Positions 18,401-30,400 of a DNA stretch of 32,582 nt are shown here, piece by piece. Origin of the DNA: Anaerolineae bacterium (GTDB lineage Bacteria > Chloroflexota > Anaerolineae > 4572-78 > J111); the NCBI GenBank assembly GCA_020433805.1, contig JAGRBZ010000046.1, forward strand, positions 1-32,582, given 5' to 3'. Every line of letters begins with the position of its first letter. The stretch's first letter is position 1. The position numbers were made by a program, and so were the translations under genes. Under the pieces are notes generated by a model, which searched no databases, was not told where the DNA came from, and saw only the letters and a list, made by a program, of their open reading frames with translations.

Positions 18401-21400
18401 CCACAAATGCCAGCCGACACTCCATCGCCTCGCGTCCGACCTGCAAGGTGTAGGCCATCTCAACCAAGGAAACGTCGGCATTGGCTTCTACATAGGTTAG
18501 CAGTTCCTGTACATAAGCCCTGAGCCGCTCCTCATTCCTAGCCGACAACACAATCAACTGCGGTCCTATCCCTGATCCCCGCTTTCCTATTCCTGATGCC
18601 TGATATTCCTCCAGCACCACGTGGGCATTCGCTCCGCCAAAGCCAAAGGAACTGACCCCCGCCCGTCGAGGGAGGGGATGTCCAGCCTCGTCAAGCAGCG
18701 GCTGCCAGGCTTGGGTTTCGGTGACCAGGAAAAAGGGGCTGTCGGTCAGGTCAATGTAAGGGTTTTGTGCTTCAAAGTTGATATTGGCCGGCAGGGTTCG
18801 ATGTTTCAGCGCCAACAGCACTTTCAACACCCCGGCAATCCCGGCCGCGGTTTCCAGATGACCGATATTGGTTTTAACCGACCCCAGTCCACAGTGCGGA
18901 CGGGCCGGACTTTCTTTATGCCCTTGTTGATACAGGGTATCGAAGGCTTGCTTCAGACCATCGATCTCAATTGGGTCGCCCAAGGAGGTGCCGGTGCCGT
19001 GGGTCTCAATATAACTCACTGTGGTCGGATCGATATTAGCCCGTTGATAGGCGCTGATCAGCAAATCGGCCTGTGCTTTGGGGTTAGGCGCGGTCAATGA
19101 GTTAGCATGGCCCCCATGATTCTCAGATGTGCCTCGGATAACGGCATAAATCTGGTCGCCATCGGCTTCGGCCTGGGCCAACGGTTTCAAGAAAATAGCC
19201 CCGACCCCTTCGGCCCGAACATAGCCGTTGGCCCGGTGGTCAAACGTCTTACACCGGCCATCCTCGGCCAGCATCCCGGCCTTGCTGCCGGCCAGGTAGG
19301 GCAAGGGAGACAGTAGGACATTCACCCCACCGGCCAGGGCCAAATCACAACTTCCACTCCGCAAGGCTTCCATCGCTCGATGGATGGCCACCAACGAACT
19401 GGAGCATGCCGTATCAATCGGCTCGCTGGGCCCGTGTAGATCCAGCAGGTAGGAGATTCGATTAGCCAGCACCGCGTGGCTTAAGCCGGTGGCCCCATAC
19501 GCCTCCACGGTGGTTAGATGGTTTTGCAGCAGTCCTTGATACTCATGCCCGGCCACGCCGACAAAGACACCGGTCTGTGTACCAGCCAGAGCACCGGGTC
19601 GGTAGCCGGCATCCTCAATGCAGTGCCAGACCGTTTGCAAAAAGAGGCGCTGTTGGGGGTCCATCAACACGGCTTCGCGAGACGAGATCTTAAAGAAGGC
19701 CGCATCGAATTTATCAACATCGGGTATAAAGCCGCCCCATTTAGCCCGGGTCTTGTTGGCATCGGTGTGGGGGTCGCCGTAGTAGGTTCGCCAGTCCCAG
19801 CGCTCCGACGGAATTTCGGTGATCAGGTCCTGGCCCGTGACCAAATGCTGCCAAAATGTGTCCAAATCCGGCGACCCCGGCAACCGCCCACTCATCCCAA
19901 TGATGGCGATGCCCTCTGGTCGAGTTGTCGGGTCGGTGCCGGCACGAGGGTTGGTCGCTGAGAGAAAACGGGCTTTTGCCACCGGTTTCGGCGGTAGTGG
20001 GAGCATGGGGACCGATTCAGCTTTAGGGGTTGAGGTGACCTGATAATAATGCCCCAACTGATCAGGGTAATGCTCCGCCAGGTAACGACTGAGAGAGACC
20101 AAGGTATTGTGCTCAAAAAAGAGGGTCGGCATGAGGTCTAACTGATAGCCGGCATTGAGCCGGTTAGCCAACTCGGTCAGGCTAATCGAGTCAAAACCAT
20201 ACTCACTCAGATTTTCATCGCCGGCCAGGTCATCAACTTTAATCTTCAATTGCTCAGATACAGTTTGCGTCAAGTCGATTTGAATTTTTTCGGCCAATTG
20301 AGAAATATCACCTGCGTCTCGTTCCGGAGTTGGTCTGGGTTCTGGCGGTCTATGGCCGTCAGCCAAGAGCCTGCCTCTGAGTTTGGCGACAACACCGGCC
20401 GCAACCAACACTTGTCTGTGGCTTGAAGCCATCATCGCCTCAAAAGCCTGGAGACCGGCTGCGGTGGCGAGCGGGGTCAAGCCCATTTGGTGTTCCATTA
20501 AGGTCAGGCCGTGTTCATCGATCGTCATCCCGCCTTCGGCCCACAATGACCAATTGATGGACAAGGTCCGGCCTGAGCGCTGGCCCTTCTCTACCAGGGG
20601 TTGCCGATGTTGGGCAAACGCATCTAAAAACGCATTGGCGGTGGCGTAGTCGGCCTGGCCGATGTTGCCCAGCACCGCAGCGGTAGAAGAAAATAGAACC
20701 ATAAAATCGAGCGGCTCGGCCTGGGTGGCGGCATCAATATTGATTGTTCCGGTTACCTTGGGAGCCAACACCGTCTCTAGCTCAGCTTCGGTCTTGTTGA
20801 TGATGAGACTATCGCGAATCACTCCGGCGCTGTGGATGATGCCCTTCAGCGGTCCGTACTGCTCGCCGATGGTGCGCACCGTTCGCTCCACATCGGCCTT
20901 CACGCTGACATCGACCGGTAGATAGACAACTGTGCTCCCGGTCTGGTTCAACGCCGCCAGGCACGCCTCTCCGGCTTCATCCAACGCCGACCGACCGCTC
21001 AGAATAACCGTGATACTATCGCCTTGCTCAAGTAGGCGGCGGGCGAAAATCCGTCCCAAGCCTCCTAGCCCACCGGTAATCCAGTACACACCCCCTGGCT
21101 TGAGATAGACTCTCTCTTCCGGAGCCGGTAGCGCTACCTCACTCAGAGTTTTGACCGCTCGGACGCTGCTTTCATCATACCGTATTTCCACCTCCTCAAA
21201 GCTATTAGACCGTATCTCCCGGTTCAGTAACGCTATGAGGTTGTCGGTCTCCAAGTTTGAAACGGTGATAACCTTACCCCGGATATGAGGCTGTTCCAGC
21301 CGGGCTGTCTTCAACAAGCCCGCCAGCGGTGCGTAGATATAGCTGGCCACGCTGTCCGTCGCCACAATCAAAATAGAGTAGGGTGCCTGAGGTTTTTCCT

Positions 21401-24400
21401 CGACAATCCTCTTAAGTTGTCGCCAACTCTGCTGCATCAAAGCCATACTATCGGTTGGCTCCAATGCGATCACCTCAGCTTGACTAAAGGTTGTGGACAC
21501 CCGCTCAACCATGTACTGCTCCACGCCAACTAACAATACGGTAGCTGATGCTTGTTCCTTACTTAAAGCCTCGTCATCTCCAACCAGGGGTTTGACCTGC
21601 CAGTCCAGCGTGCTGTAGAGCAGGTCGATATCAGTGGGCTGGGCTATCGGCCGAACCGTCAAACCCAACAGACTAACACAGATGGCTCCCTGCTCGTCCG
21701 TTAAGACTATATCATATTTACCCCCCGGCCCGCTCGGCTCAACTCCGGCGCTGTAGGTGACATAGGCATATGTCTTTTCCGGCAAGGTGTCATACATCGT
21801 GACCTCTTGGACGGCAAACGGCAAATAAATGCCCCTCTGCGTGGTCTGCATGGTTTCCGGTTGACTCAAGCTCAGGCCTGCGGGTGCTTGCAAGGCCGCA
21901 TCCAGCAGACTTGGATGCAGACTATACCCTTCTGGGTCCACCCCAGCCGGCAGCCGCAGTTGGGCTAACATTTCCCCCTCGTTGTAGCTGATCTGCACCA
22001 ACCCTCGAAATGCAGGGCCATAGATCAGACCTTGCTCGCTGAAATGCCGGTAACACGCTATCCCCTCAACCGTTGATCGGCACCGGGTTTGGATAGCGGG
22101 AATATCGAGCGGATCCGGACGACGCACGCCCCCCACCACCAGTCTCCCTTGATTGTAAATCATCTCTCCACTACGGATATCAAAGACAATCTCCCCGTTC
22201 TCAGCAGGATACAACCCAATCTGCGTTTCCATCGGCTCAGCCTTGACTACCAGCGGCCTAAGCCAAACCATATCCCTAACTCGGGACACCGCCTGATTTT
22301 TGACAGCCAGCGCTCCGGCGGCTCGCGCCATTTCCAAATAAGCGACCCCCGGCAGTACTTTCTCTCCCCGCACCTGATGATCCGCAAAAAAGAACTCGGC
22401 TCCGGTGAAGGTGGAACTGAAGCGCTGCTCTTCCAAATCGGAGATATTCTTATGAACCAGCGGATGAAGGTGATCAATTGAGAATTGAGAATGAAGAATG
22501 GTGAATTGGTTATAACCCATTGTCAATTGGCCATCAGAAGGTAGCCAATAGCGCTCTTTGGCAAACGGGTAGGTCGGCAGACTGATACGTGTGGGCTTTT
22601 CCTGGCTATGCAGCAGAGACCACTCAACTGCCAACCCTTTGACCCAACCGGCAGCCAACTTCTCCAGCTTGCCCTTCGCCAACCATTGCCGGATCAACGC
22701 TCGGCTGTCGTCATCATCACTAAGCAGAGTGATACTGTCTTGCGCTTGTTTCACCTGTCCCTGGTAAAACTGTTCTACGCTATCATTACCCTCCAGATAA
22801 GCCGTCAATTTTTGGCGTAAGATGAGGATGTCGGTGACTATAAAAGCCAGCCGCGCTGCCATCGCCTCGCGGCCTAGCTGCAAGGTGTAGGCCATCTCGG
22901 CCAACGAAACATTCGAGTTGGCTTCCAAATAAGCCAATAGGTTCTGAGCATACGCCCTCAGCCGTTCCTCATTTCTGGCCGATAATACAATCACCTGCGG
23001 CCCGGCCCCTAACGCCTGCTCCTTGGCCCCGGATTCCCGATACTCCTCCAATACGACATGGGCATAAGACCCCCCAAATCCAAAGGAACTGACCCCGGCT
23101 CGGCGGGGAAGGGGTTGGTCAGTCTCATCTGTCAGCGGTTGCCACGCTGTCGTTTCGGTCACCAGATAGAAGGGACTGTCGGTCAGGTCGATGTAGGGAT
23201 TCTGTTCCTCAACGTGGAGGCTGGCCGGCAGAGTCTGGTGTTTCATCGCCAGCAGCACCTTCAACAGCCCGGCCATGCCCGCCGCCGGCTCCAGATGGCC
23301 GATGTTGGTTTTGACCGAGCCTAGGCCGCAGGTGTGCGACCGGGCGACGGTCTGACCTTGTCTTTTGCTCAGTTGCGCAAAGCCGCGTTTCAAACCCTCG
23401 ACTTCTGCCGGGTCGCCCAACTCGGTACCGGTACCGTGGGCTTCGATGTAGCTCACCGTCCCGATATCGATACCAGCATTCTCATACGCCTTCACCAAGA
23501 GCTGGGCTTGCGCCTGCGAGTTGGGTGCCGTCAGCGATGTGGCTCGCCCCCCGTGGTTCTCGGCACTGCCCCGGATAAGTCCATAAATGTGGTCGCCATC
23601 CTGTTGCGCCTGAGCCAGTGGCTTAAGTAGCACCACTCCGACCCCTTCTCCTTTGACAAAGCCGTTAGCCGACTTGTCGAAGGTTTTACAGCGGCCATCC
23701 GGTGAGAGCACCCCCATTTGACTAGTAGTCACGTAGATCACCGGCGACAGGGTCAGACTGACTCCCCCCACAAGCGCACTTTCGATTTCTCCGCTGCGGA
23801 TCGACTGCACGGCCCGATGCAGGGCCACCAGTGAACTGGAACAAGCGGTGTCGATGGCTTCGCTGGGACCGTGTAAATCCAGCAGATACGAGACTCGATT
23901 GGCTAACAGGGCGTGGCTATTTCCGGTGGCTATCTGGGCGCTGCTCTCAGCCAAAGTGTGGGTCATCAATTCTTGGTAGTCCTGAAACTGAACCCCAACA
24001 TAGACTCCGACTTGACGCCCGGCCAGATCAGAGGCACGGTAGCCGGCATCCTCAATGCAGTGCCAGACGGTCTGCAGAAACAGCCGGTGCTGTGGATCCA
24101 TTAGCTCGGCTTCATGGGGCGAAATCTTGAAAAAGAGCGGGTCGAATTGATCCACATCCGGGATGAAGCCACCCCACTTTGATACTGATTTTTGCGGGTC
24201 TTGTCCCGACGGGTCATAGAAGTCCCGCCAATCCCAGCGCTCCGGTGGGATTTCGGTGACCAAGTCGTGACCGGCGGCCAGATGCTGCCAGAAAGTCGCC
24301 ACATCGGGCGACTGGGGCATAATGCCGCTAATGCCGACAATGGCTACCGCTTGAGCGGCAACTGGAGCGATAGGTTGGGTAACCGTAACAATCTTGGGCG

Positions 24401-27400
24401 CGATGGGTTGGCTCTCGACGACGCCGGCTTCGGCTGGGGTGGCCTTGGTTTGACCCGATTGCGTCTGATAATAGGCCCAAACCGCCTCTCGATGCTGCTC
24501 CGACAAGAATGTACTCAAGCTGTTGAGATTACTGTATTCAAAGAAGAGTGCCGGCGTCAGTTCCACCCCATACTGCTGCTCGATGCCCAATGCTAATTGC
24601 TTCAACATAATCGAATCGAAGCCAAACGTCCCCAGGTTCTCGTCACCGTCAAGCTGCTCTGCCTTGACCTTAGTGATAGTTGATACCTGCCGTTTTAGGT
24701 CAGCGACAATGAATCGTTTCACTCTGTCTTCGTTCAAGCCAGGCTTACCCGGCTCGGTCACGTCAATGTTGTTGACGGGTATGTTATCACCCGCCCCCTG
24801 AGGATCGGCTGGAGGGCGACGGCTGACCAATCCCAAAAACTGCTTAATCCGTTGGGTCTGACCTGAGAATACAATCACTTGTGGCTGCGAGCTGCTCAGG
24901 CTCTGCTCAAAAATCGCTATCCCCTCTTCACTTTCCAGCAACTGCTGGCCTGAGCTTTTCAGATACAACCTTTCCGCTTCAGGCGAGAACTTCATTCCGC
25001 CTTCTCGCCAGAGGGGCCAGTTAAGGCTCAGGCTCTGGCCCTGACGCTGCTTTTGCTCCACCAACCGCGCCCGCCGATGAGCAAATTCATCTAAAAAACG
25101 GTTGGCGATAGCATAGTCACCTTGCCCAAAATCGCCCACCACCGCTGACGTCGAGGAGAACAGCACGAACAGATCCAAATTCTCGGCTTTCGTTACCTCA
25201 TCCAGAATCACAGTCCCCTCGATTTTGGGAGCCAGGACCTGTTCAAACTCATCCCACGTCTTTTGGTCAACCGTCCCTGAACCTTGGATGCCGGCCGCGT
25301 GGATCACCCCGTTCAGATGCCCATAGGTTGTCTTGATCCGGGCCAAGATCGCTGCCATCCGGGCCTGGTCCGTCACATCGCCCGGCAGATAAAGCACTTC
25401 GCCGGCACCCACCTGGCGCAGCGCGATTAGATTGGCCTCAATCTTTTCATTGACGGCAGAGCGGCCGGTTAAGATTAAGGTCGCTTGATACTGTTCGGCC
25501 AGATGGCGCGCCAAAACCATACCCAAGCCGCCGCTGCCGCCGGTGATCCAGTACACCCCCGACTCTTTGATCGGCGAGGATTCCGCATTGGACAATTCCA
25601 GGGGAGCTACGGCTTTGAGGTGACGTTCACTGTTTCGATAAAGCACCTCGTGAAAGACGCCATCATCCTCTTGGCTGAGTTCAGTAGCCAGAGCCTTCAA
25701 TTGGGCTGTGTAGCCGGGCGGCTCGGCCTCGACACAAATTTTGCTGAAATTCACCCCTCCTAACTCCAGCGATCGGGCGTATCCGCCCAGCGCTTCCAGG
25801 TGAGGCAAGGTCTCCAACGCTGACCGGCCATACACCAAGAGCAGCTTCTCCGGCCTCAGTTGGGTTGTTTTGAGGGCGGTAACGCACTGATGCAGCACTC
25901 GAACATTGCGGCGGTACCCTGCCGGATCACTCTGCCCTTGATAGACCAGATGAGTAGGTCTGATATTTTGCGCCTGCAATCTTCCGAATAGAGTCACGTA
26001 ATCTTGGGCTTGCTCGGTATCGATTGCATACGTGGATGGCGTCATCCCAGCCGGACGCGGTCCTAATTGGACCGGGATCAGCTGTTCAACCTCCAGGGTT
26101 TGCTGAGCAGCCTCAACAAATTCCGGATCGTGATAGAGTAGCAGAAGGGTTCGTTGAGTTGCTTCCCTGTTTTGGGGTAAGCGCGTCTCAACAGAATGCC
26201 ATATGGGTCGGAAGGTAGTAATCTCAGGTTCTTCTTGGGTATCGGCTCTATAGGGCATCACCGTGTCGCCATCAGGCTCATCCAAAACATTGTCACGCTT
26301 CGGTAGCCAATAACGCTCTCGGGCAAAAGGATAGGTCGGCAAAGTGATCCGGCCCGGTTTTGCTGACCCGTACAACAAGCGCCAATCGATCTCAACGCCA
26401 GACACCCATAGTTGGGCCACTCTAGCAAGGTCTCTCTCATTCATCGCAATCGTAATAAAGGCATTCCCGGCGTTACCGCCAATGAATGGTTCTGCATTAA
26501 GGGTACTGGTTTTGGTATTGCCCTGGTAAACACCTTCAGTGCCACTCTGCTGCTGTTCGTACTGGCTTAACCGCGCAACGAATTCTTCAACACTAGACAC
26601 CACCAGGGCCAGCCGCGCTGCCATTGCCTCTCGACCTATTTGTAAGGTGTAGGCCACACTGGCCAACGAAATATCGGAGCGTTCCGCCATAAAGGCCAAC
26701 ATCTGTTGGGCATACGCCTTCAGCCGGGCCTCATTCTTGGCCGACAGCACAATCAACTGCGGTTCATCGCTTACTTCCTGCGTCATACTCCCTACTTCAG
26801 GTATGCCCCGATACTCTTCGACTACGAGATGAGCATTGGCACCTCCGGCTCCAAAGGAACTGATACCCGCCCGGCGCGGATATTCACGCGGCTCCCCCTC
26901 CACTTCAATAACGGGTCGTTTCCAGTCCGTTAGCTCCCGCTGCACTCTGAACGGGGTGGCTTCAAAATCGATGTGGGGATTCAGCGTCTCCGCATGAAGC
27001 GACGGCACCAACTGGCCATGCTTCATCTGCAGCAGCACTTTGGTCAACCCGGCAATGCCCGCCGCCGCCTCCAAGTGGCCGATGTTCGACTTGGCTGAGC
27101 CGATGGCGCAGGTGTACCCTGCGGGGAGATCCTCGCCCCAGGCTTGGCTCAGGCCGCGGATTTCGATGGGGTCACCCAAGGCTGTCCCTGTCCCGTGCGC
27201 TTCCACGTAGCTGAGGCTCTCGGGCCGGACGCCGCTGTTGTGCAGGGATTCGGCAATCAACCGGCCCTGGGCGACCGGATTAGGCACAGTAAAGCCATGG
27301 GTTTTGCCCCCGTGATTAACGCTGCTGCCTTTGATAACCCCATAAATCTGATCACCATCTGCCTCAGCCTGAGCCAGTGGTTTGAGTAGTACTGCGCCTA

Positions 27401-30400
27401 CCCCTTCACCCGACACATAGCCATCGCCGCCCTCACCAAAGCTGCGACAGCGGCCATCAGTGGCGACAAAGTCACCCTGAGCCAATTGCAGGTATTTGTT
27501 GGGATGCAGGGACAAATTGACCCCTCCGGCCAAGGCGGCTAAACATTCGCCCCGTTTGAGACTCTCACAGGCCAGATGGATGCTGGTTAAGGATGACGAA
27601 CACATCGTATCGACCGCCATGCTAGGGCCGTGCAGGTCCAGATAAAAGGAGACCCGATTGGCGATGGAGGCATACGAGGAACTCAGGCTGAATTGGTCCT
27701 GACCGTACAACTGATATTCACCCCACATTACCCCCACAAAGACACCAATCCGGCTTTGGAACTGCTCATGCAGTAGCTGGCGCGTGTAGCCGGCATCTTC
27801 CAGGGTCTGCCAGGCGACTTCCAGGAACAGCCGCACTTGGGGGTCCATTATTTCAGCTTCACGAGGCGAGATGTTGAAAAACAGGGGGTCAAAGTGATCG
27901 ACATCGGCTATAAAGCCGCCCCACTTACTGGGGCTTCGGCCCGGTTGGGACTGATAGGCTTTATTATAGCGCCGCCAGTCCCACCGTGCGGCGGGGATTT
28001 CGGTGATGCAATCCCGACCGGCCTTTAGGTTCTGCCAGAACTCGGCCAGGGTTTGGGCTTGAGGATAGCGCCCGCTAAGGCCGATAATGGCCACATCGGC
28101 TGAGGTACCATCGCGATTCTTCTCGCGGACTGCATATTGAAATTGAGGATCGGATCTTCTCGCATTAACGGGGAACCTGTAGCCGGTCGGCTTCCCATTC
28201 TGGTTCTGGCCGATCTTTATTGTTTCCGTCTCCGGCTTGGACTTAAAGATCGCTGCCAAGGTCTGGCGATGGTTTTCAACAAAATAGCGGGCCAACTTCT
28301 CAATTGTATCATATTCAAACAATAGGGTCGCCGGCAGCGATGTAAATTTTTTACTTAAGATACTATTCATCTCCATCATCATTACTGAATCAACTCCATA
28401 CGCCCCCAACAATTCATCACGCTTGATCTGGTGGGGTGACAATTTGATGATGGCCGCCAGCTTTTGGCTGAGATACGCCTCTGTTTTTGCCAACAGTTCA
28501 TCTTTAGGAAGCCCTGATTGCTCAGGAATGGCCTGAGTTGAAGCTGGCTGGTGTGGGCTGCTTCGTTTTTGCTCTACGTGCAGGACCTGAGCGACTTTCT
28601 CAACCTCGCCCACAGCCACGATAATCTGCTCGGCCTTAAACCGGCGCATAGCTTCGAAAGCGCTCAGTCCCTCAGCGGTGGTTAGCGGCCGCAGCCCGGC
28701 ATAATCGATGTATAAGCGTTTCAGGTCATCATTGGGTGACGTTTCAGCCTGGCCTAAGCCCCCGTCGGCCCAGTAAGGCCAGTTGATGGCCACCGTCTGA
28801 CCACTGCGCTGCCCCCGCTGTCTCAGCCGCTCTCGGACGACCGCAAAGCTGTCTAAAAATCGATTGCCGGCCGCATAACTCCCCTGCCCAAAATCACCAA
28901 CCAGGGAGGACAGCGAGGAAAAGAGCAGGAACAAACTGAGCGGCTCATTGCTCGTGACCTGATCCAGATTGAGGGTACCTTGCACTTTAGCCCGTAGCGT
29001 CTCTTCGAAACTGGAGCGATCGGCCGTCATGAATTCCGTCTTTGCTTCAACTCCGGCACTATGGATCACGCCATCGATGGGACCCAATGTTTCTTTGGCT
29101 TGCTTGAGTGCCGTTTCCAGCGCGTTGATGTTCGCTACATCAGCTTGCAGATAGATGACATCGGCCCCGGTTGACCTTAACCTTTGGACCTGAGCCGCCT
29201 TGGCTCCCGTCAATTCCGAGCGACCTAACAGGATTAGTCTGGCCTGATACTGCTCAACGAGATACTTGGCAAAGATGATCCCCAACCCGCCGGCCCCGCC
29301 GCTAATCACATAGACCCCGTTTGGCTTGATCGACCAAGTTGCCTGCTCGTCCGCTTGGTCGGCTTCAAGCTTGACAATCTTTCGTTCCAATCGGTCTGAA
29401 GCCTCATAGCGGATTTCAGTGCCGCCTCTGGCCCTGGCTCGTAGCTCACGGCTAAGAATGTCGGCTATTTCATGCGCTTTGAGGCTGATGCTCAGGTTTA
29501 ACGTCACTAACGCAAAGCGATGATTGACCGTGATCAACGACCTGGCCAAACCCGCCACCATATCGCTCTCAGGCCGAATCTGCCCCTCTTCGGCTGACAC
29601 ACCAAATAGACACCACACTTTGTTGTCGGGCATAAGCTTGGTGATGGCCTGGGTCAGATACACAACCGAATAGAGGCCCTCACTCAGGTTGTCCACCGGC
29701 TCTCGGTCACTATGGGAGAACCGAGACCAGAGGTGGACAATATGCGTTGGGGTGAAACCCTGGCTCCGTAAATCTTTGAACAATTGCTCATAATCGGCGG
29801 CCTGTTCGACATTGATCTGGTAATGATCGGAACCTAACATCTGATACGTTTGACCGGCGGAAACCCTAATGACTGACCCTTCGGCATGTTGCTTCAGCTC
29901 TGCCTCAAGCAGCCCGCTAATCGTATCACGCGTATCACTACTATCAAATACCACCACATGTTTCGTTCCCTGGCTGTGCCTTTCCAGTGGCTTGGTCGGC
30001 TGCCAGACCGGTCGATAATACAAAAGGTCGCGCGGTGTATTGTTCGCCGCTTGTTCATGGACAAACGGTCGAGAGACAAAGCCCGACAGTCTGACCAGTT
30101 CCTGACCGGCCTCGTTAAGAATAGACACGTCCCCAACCTCTGTTTCTGGCCCCGCTTGTCTGGTTCGGGCATAGGCATAACAGCTTTCCTCCAGCGGGTG
30201 AAATATCTCCAGCCGTTCCAACCCAAAGGGAACCTGCAACGTTTGAGGCCGGCTTGACGTTTTTGTCGAAGCGATCCCCAATAAAGCTCTCAAAGCCCCA
30301 TCCAGCAAAGAAGGATGAAGACCATAGTCGCCACAATCATTCAGCAGTGTTTCAGGAATTTTTAGACGGCTCAATCCTTCTTGCTCATTGGCCCATACCG

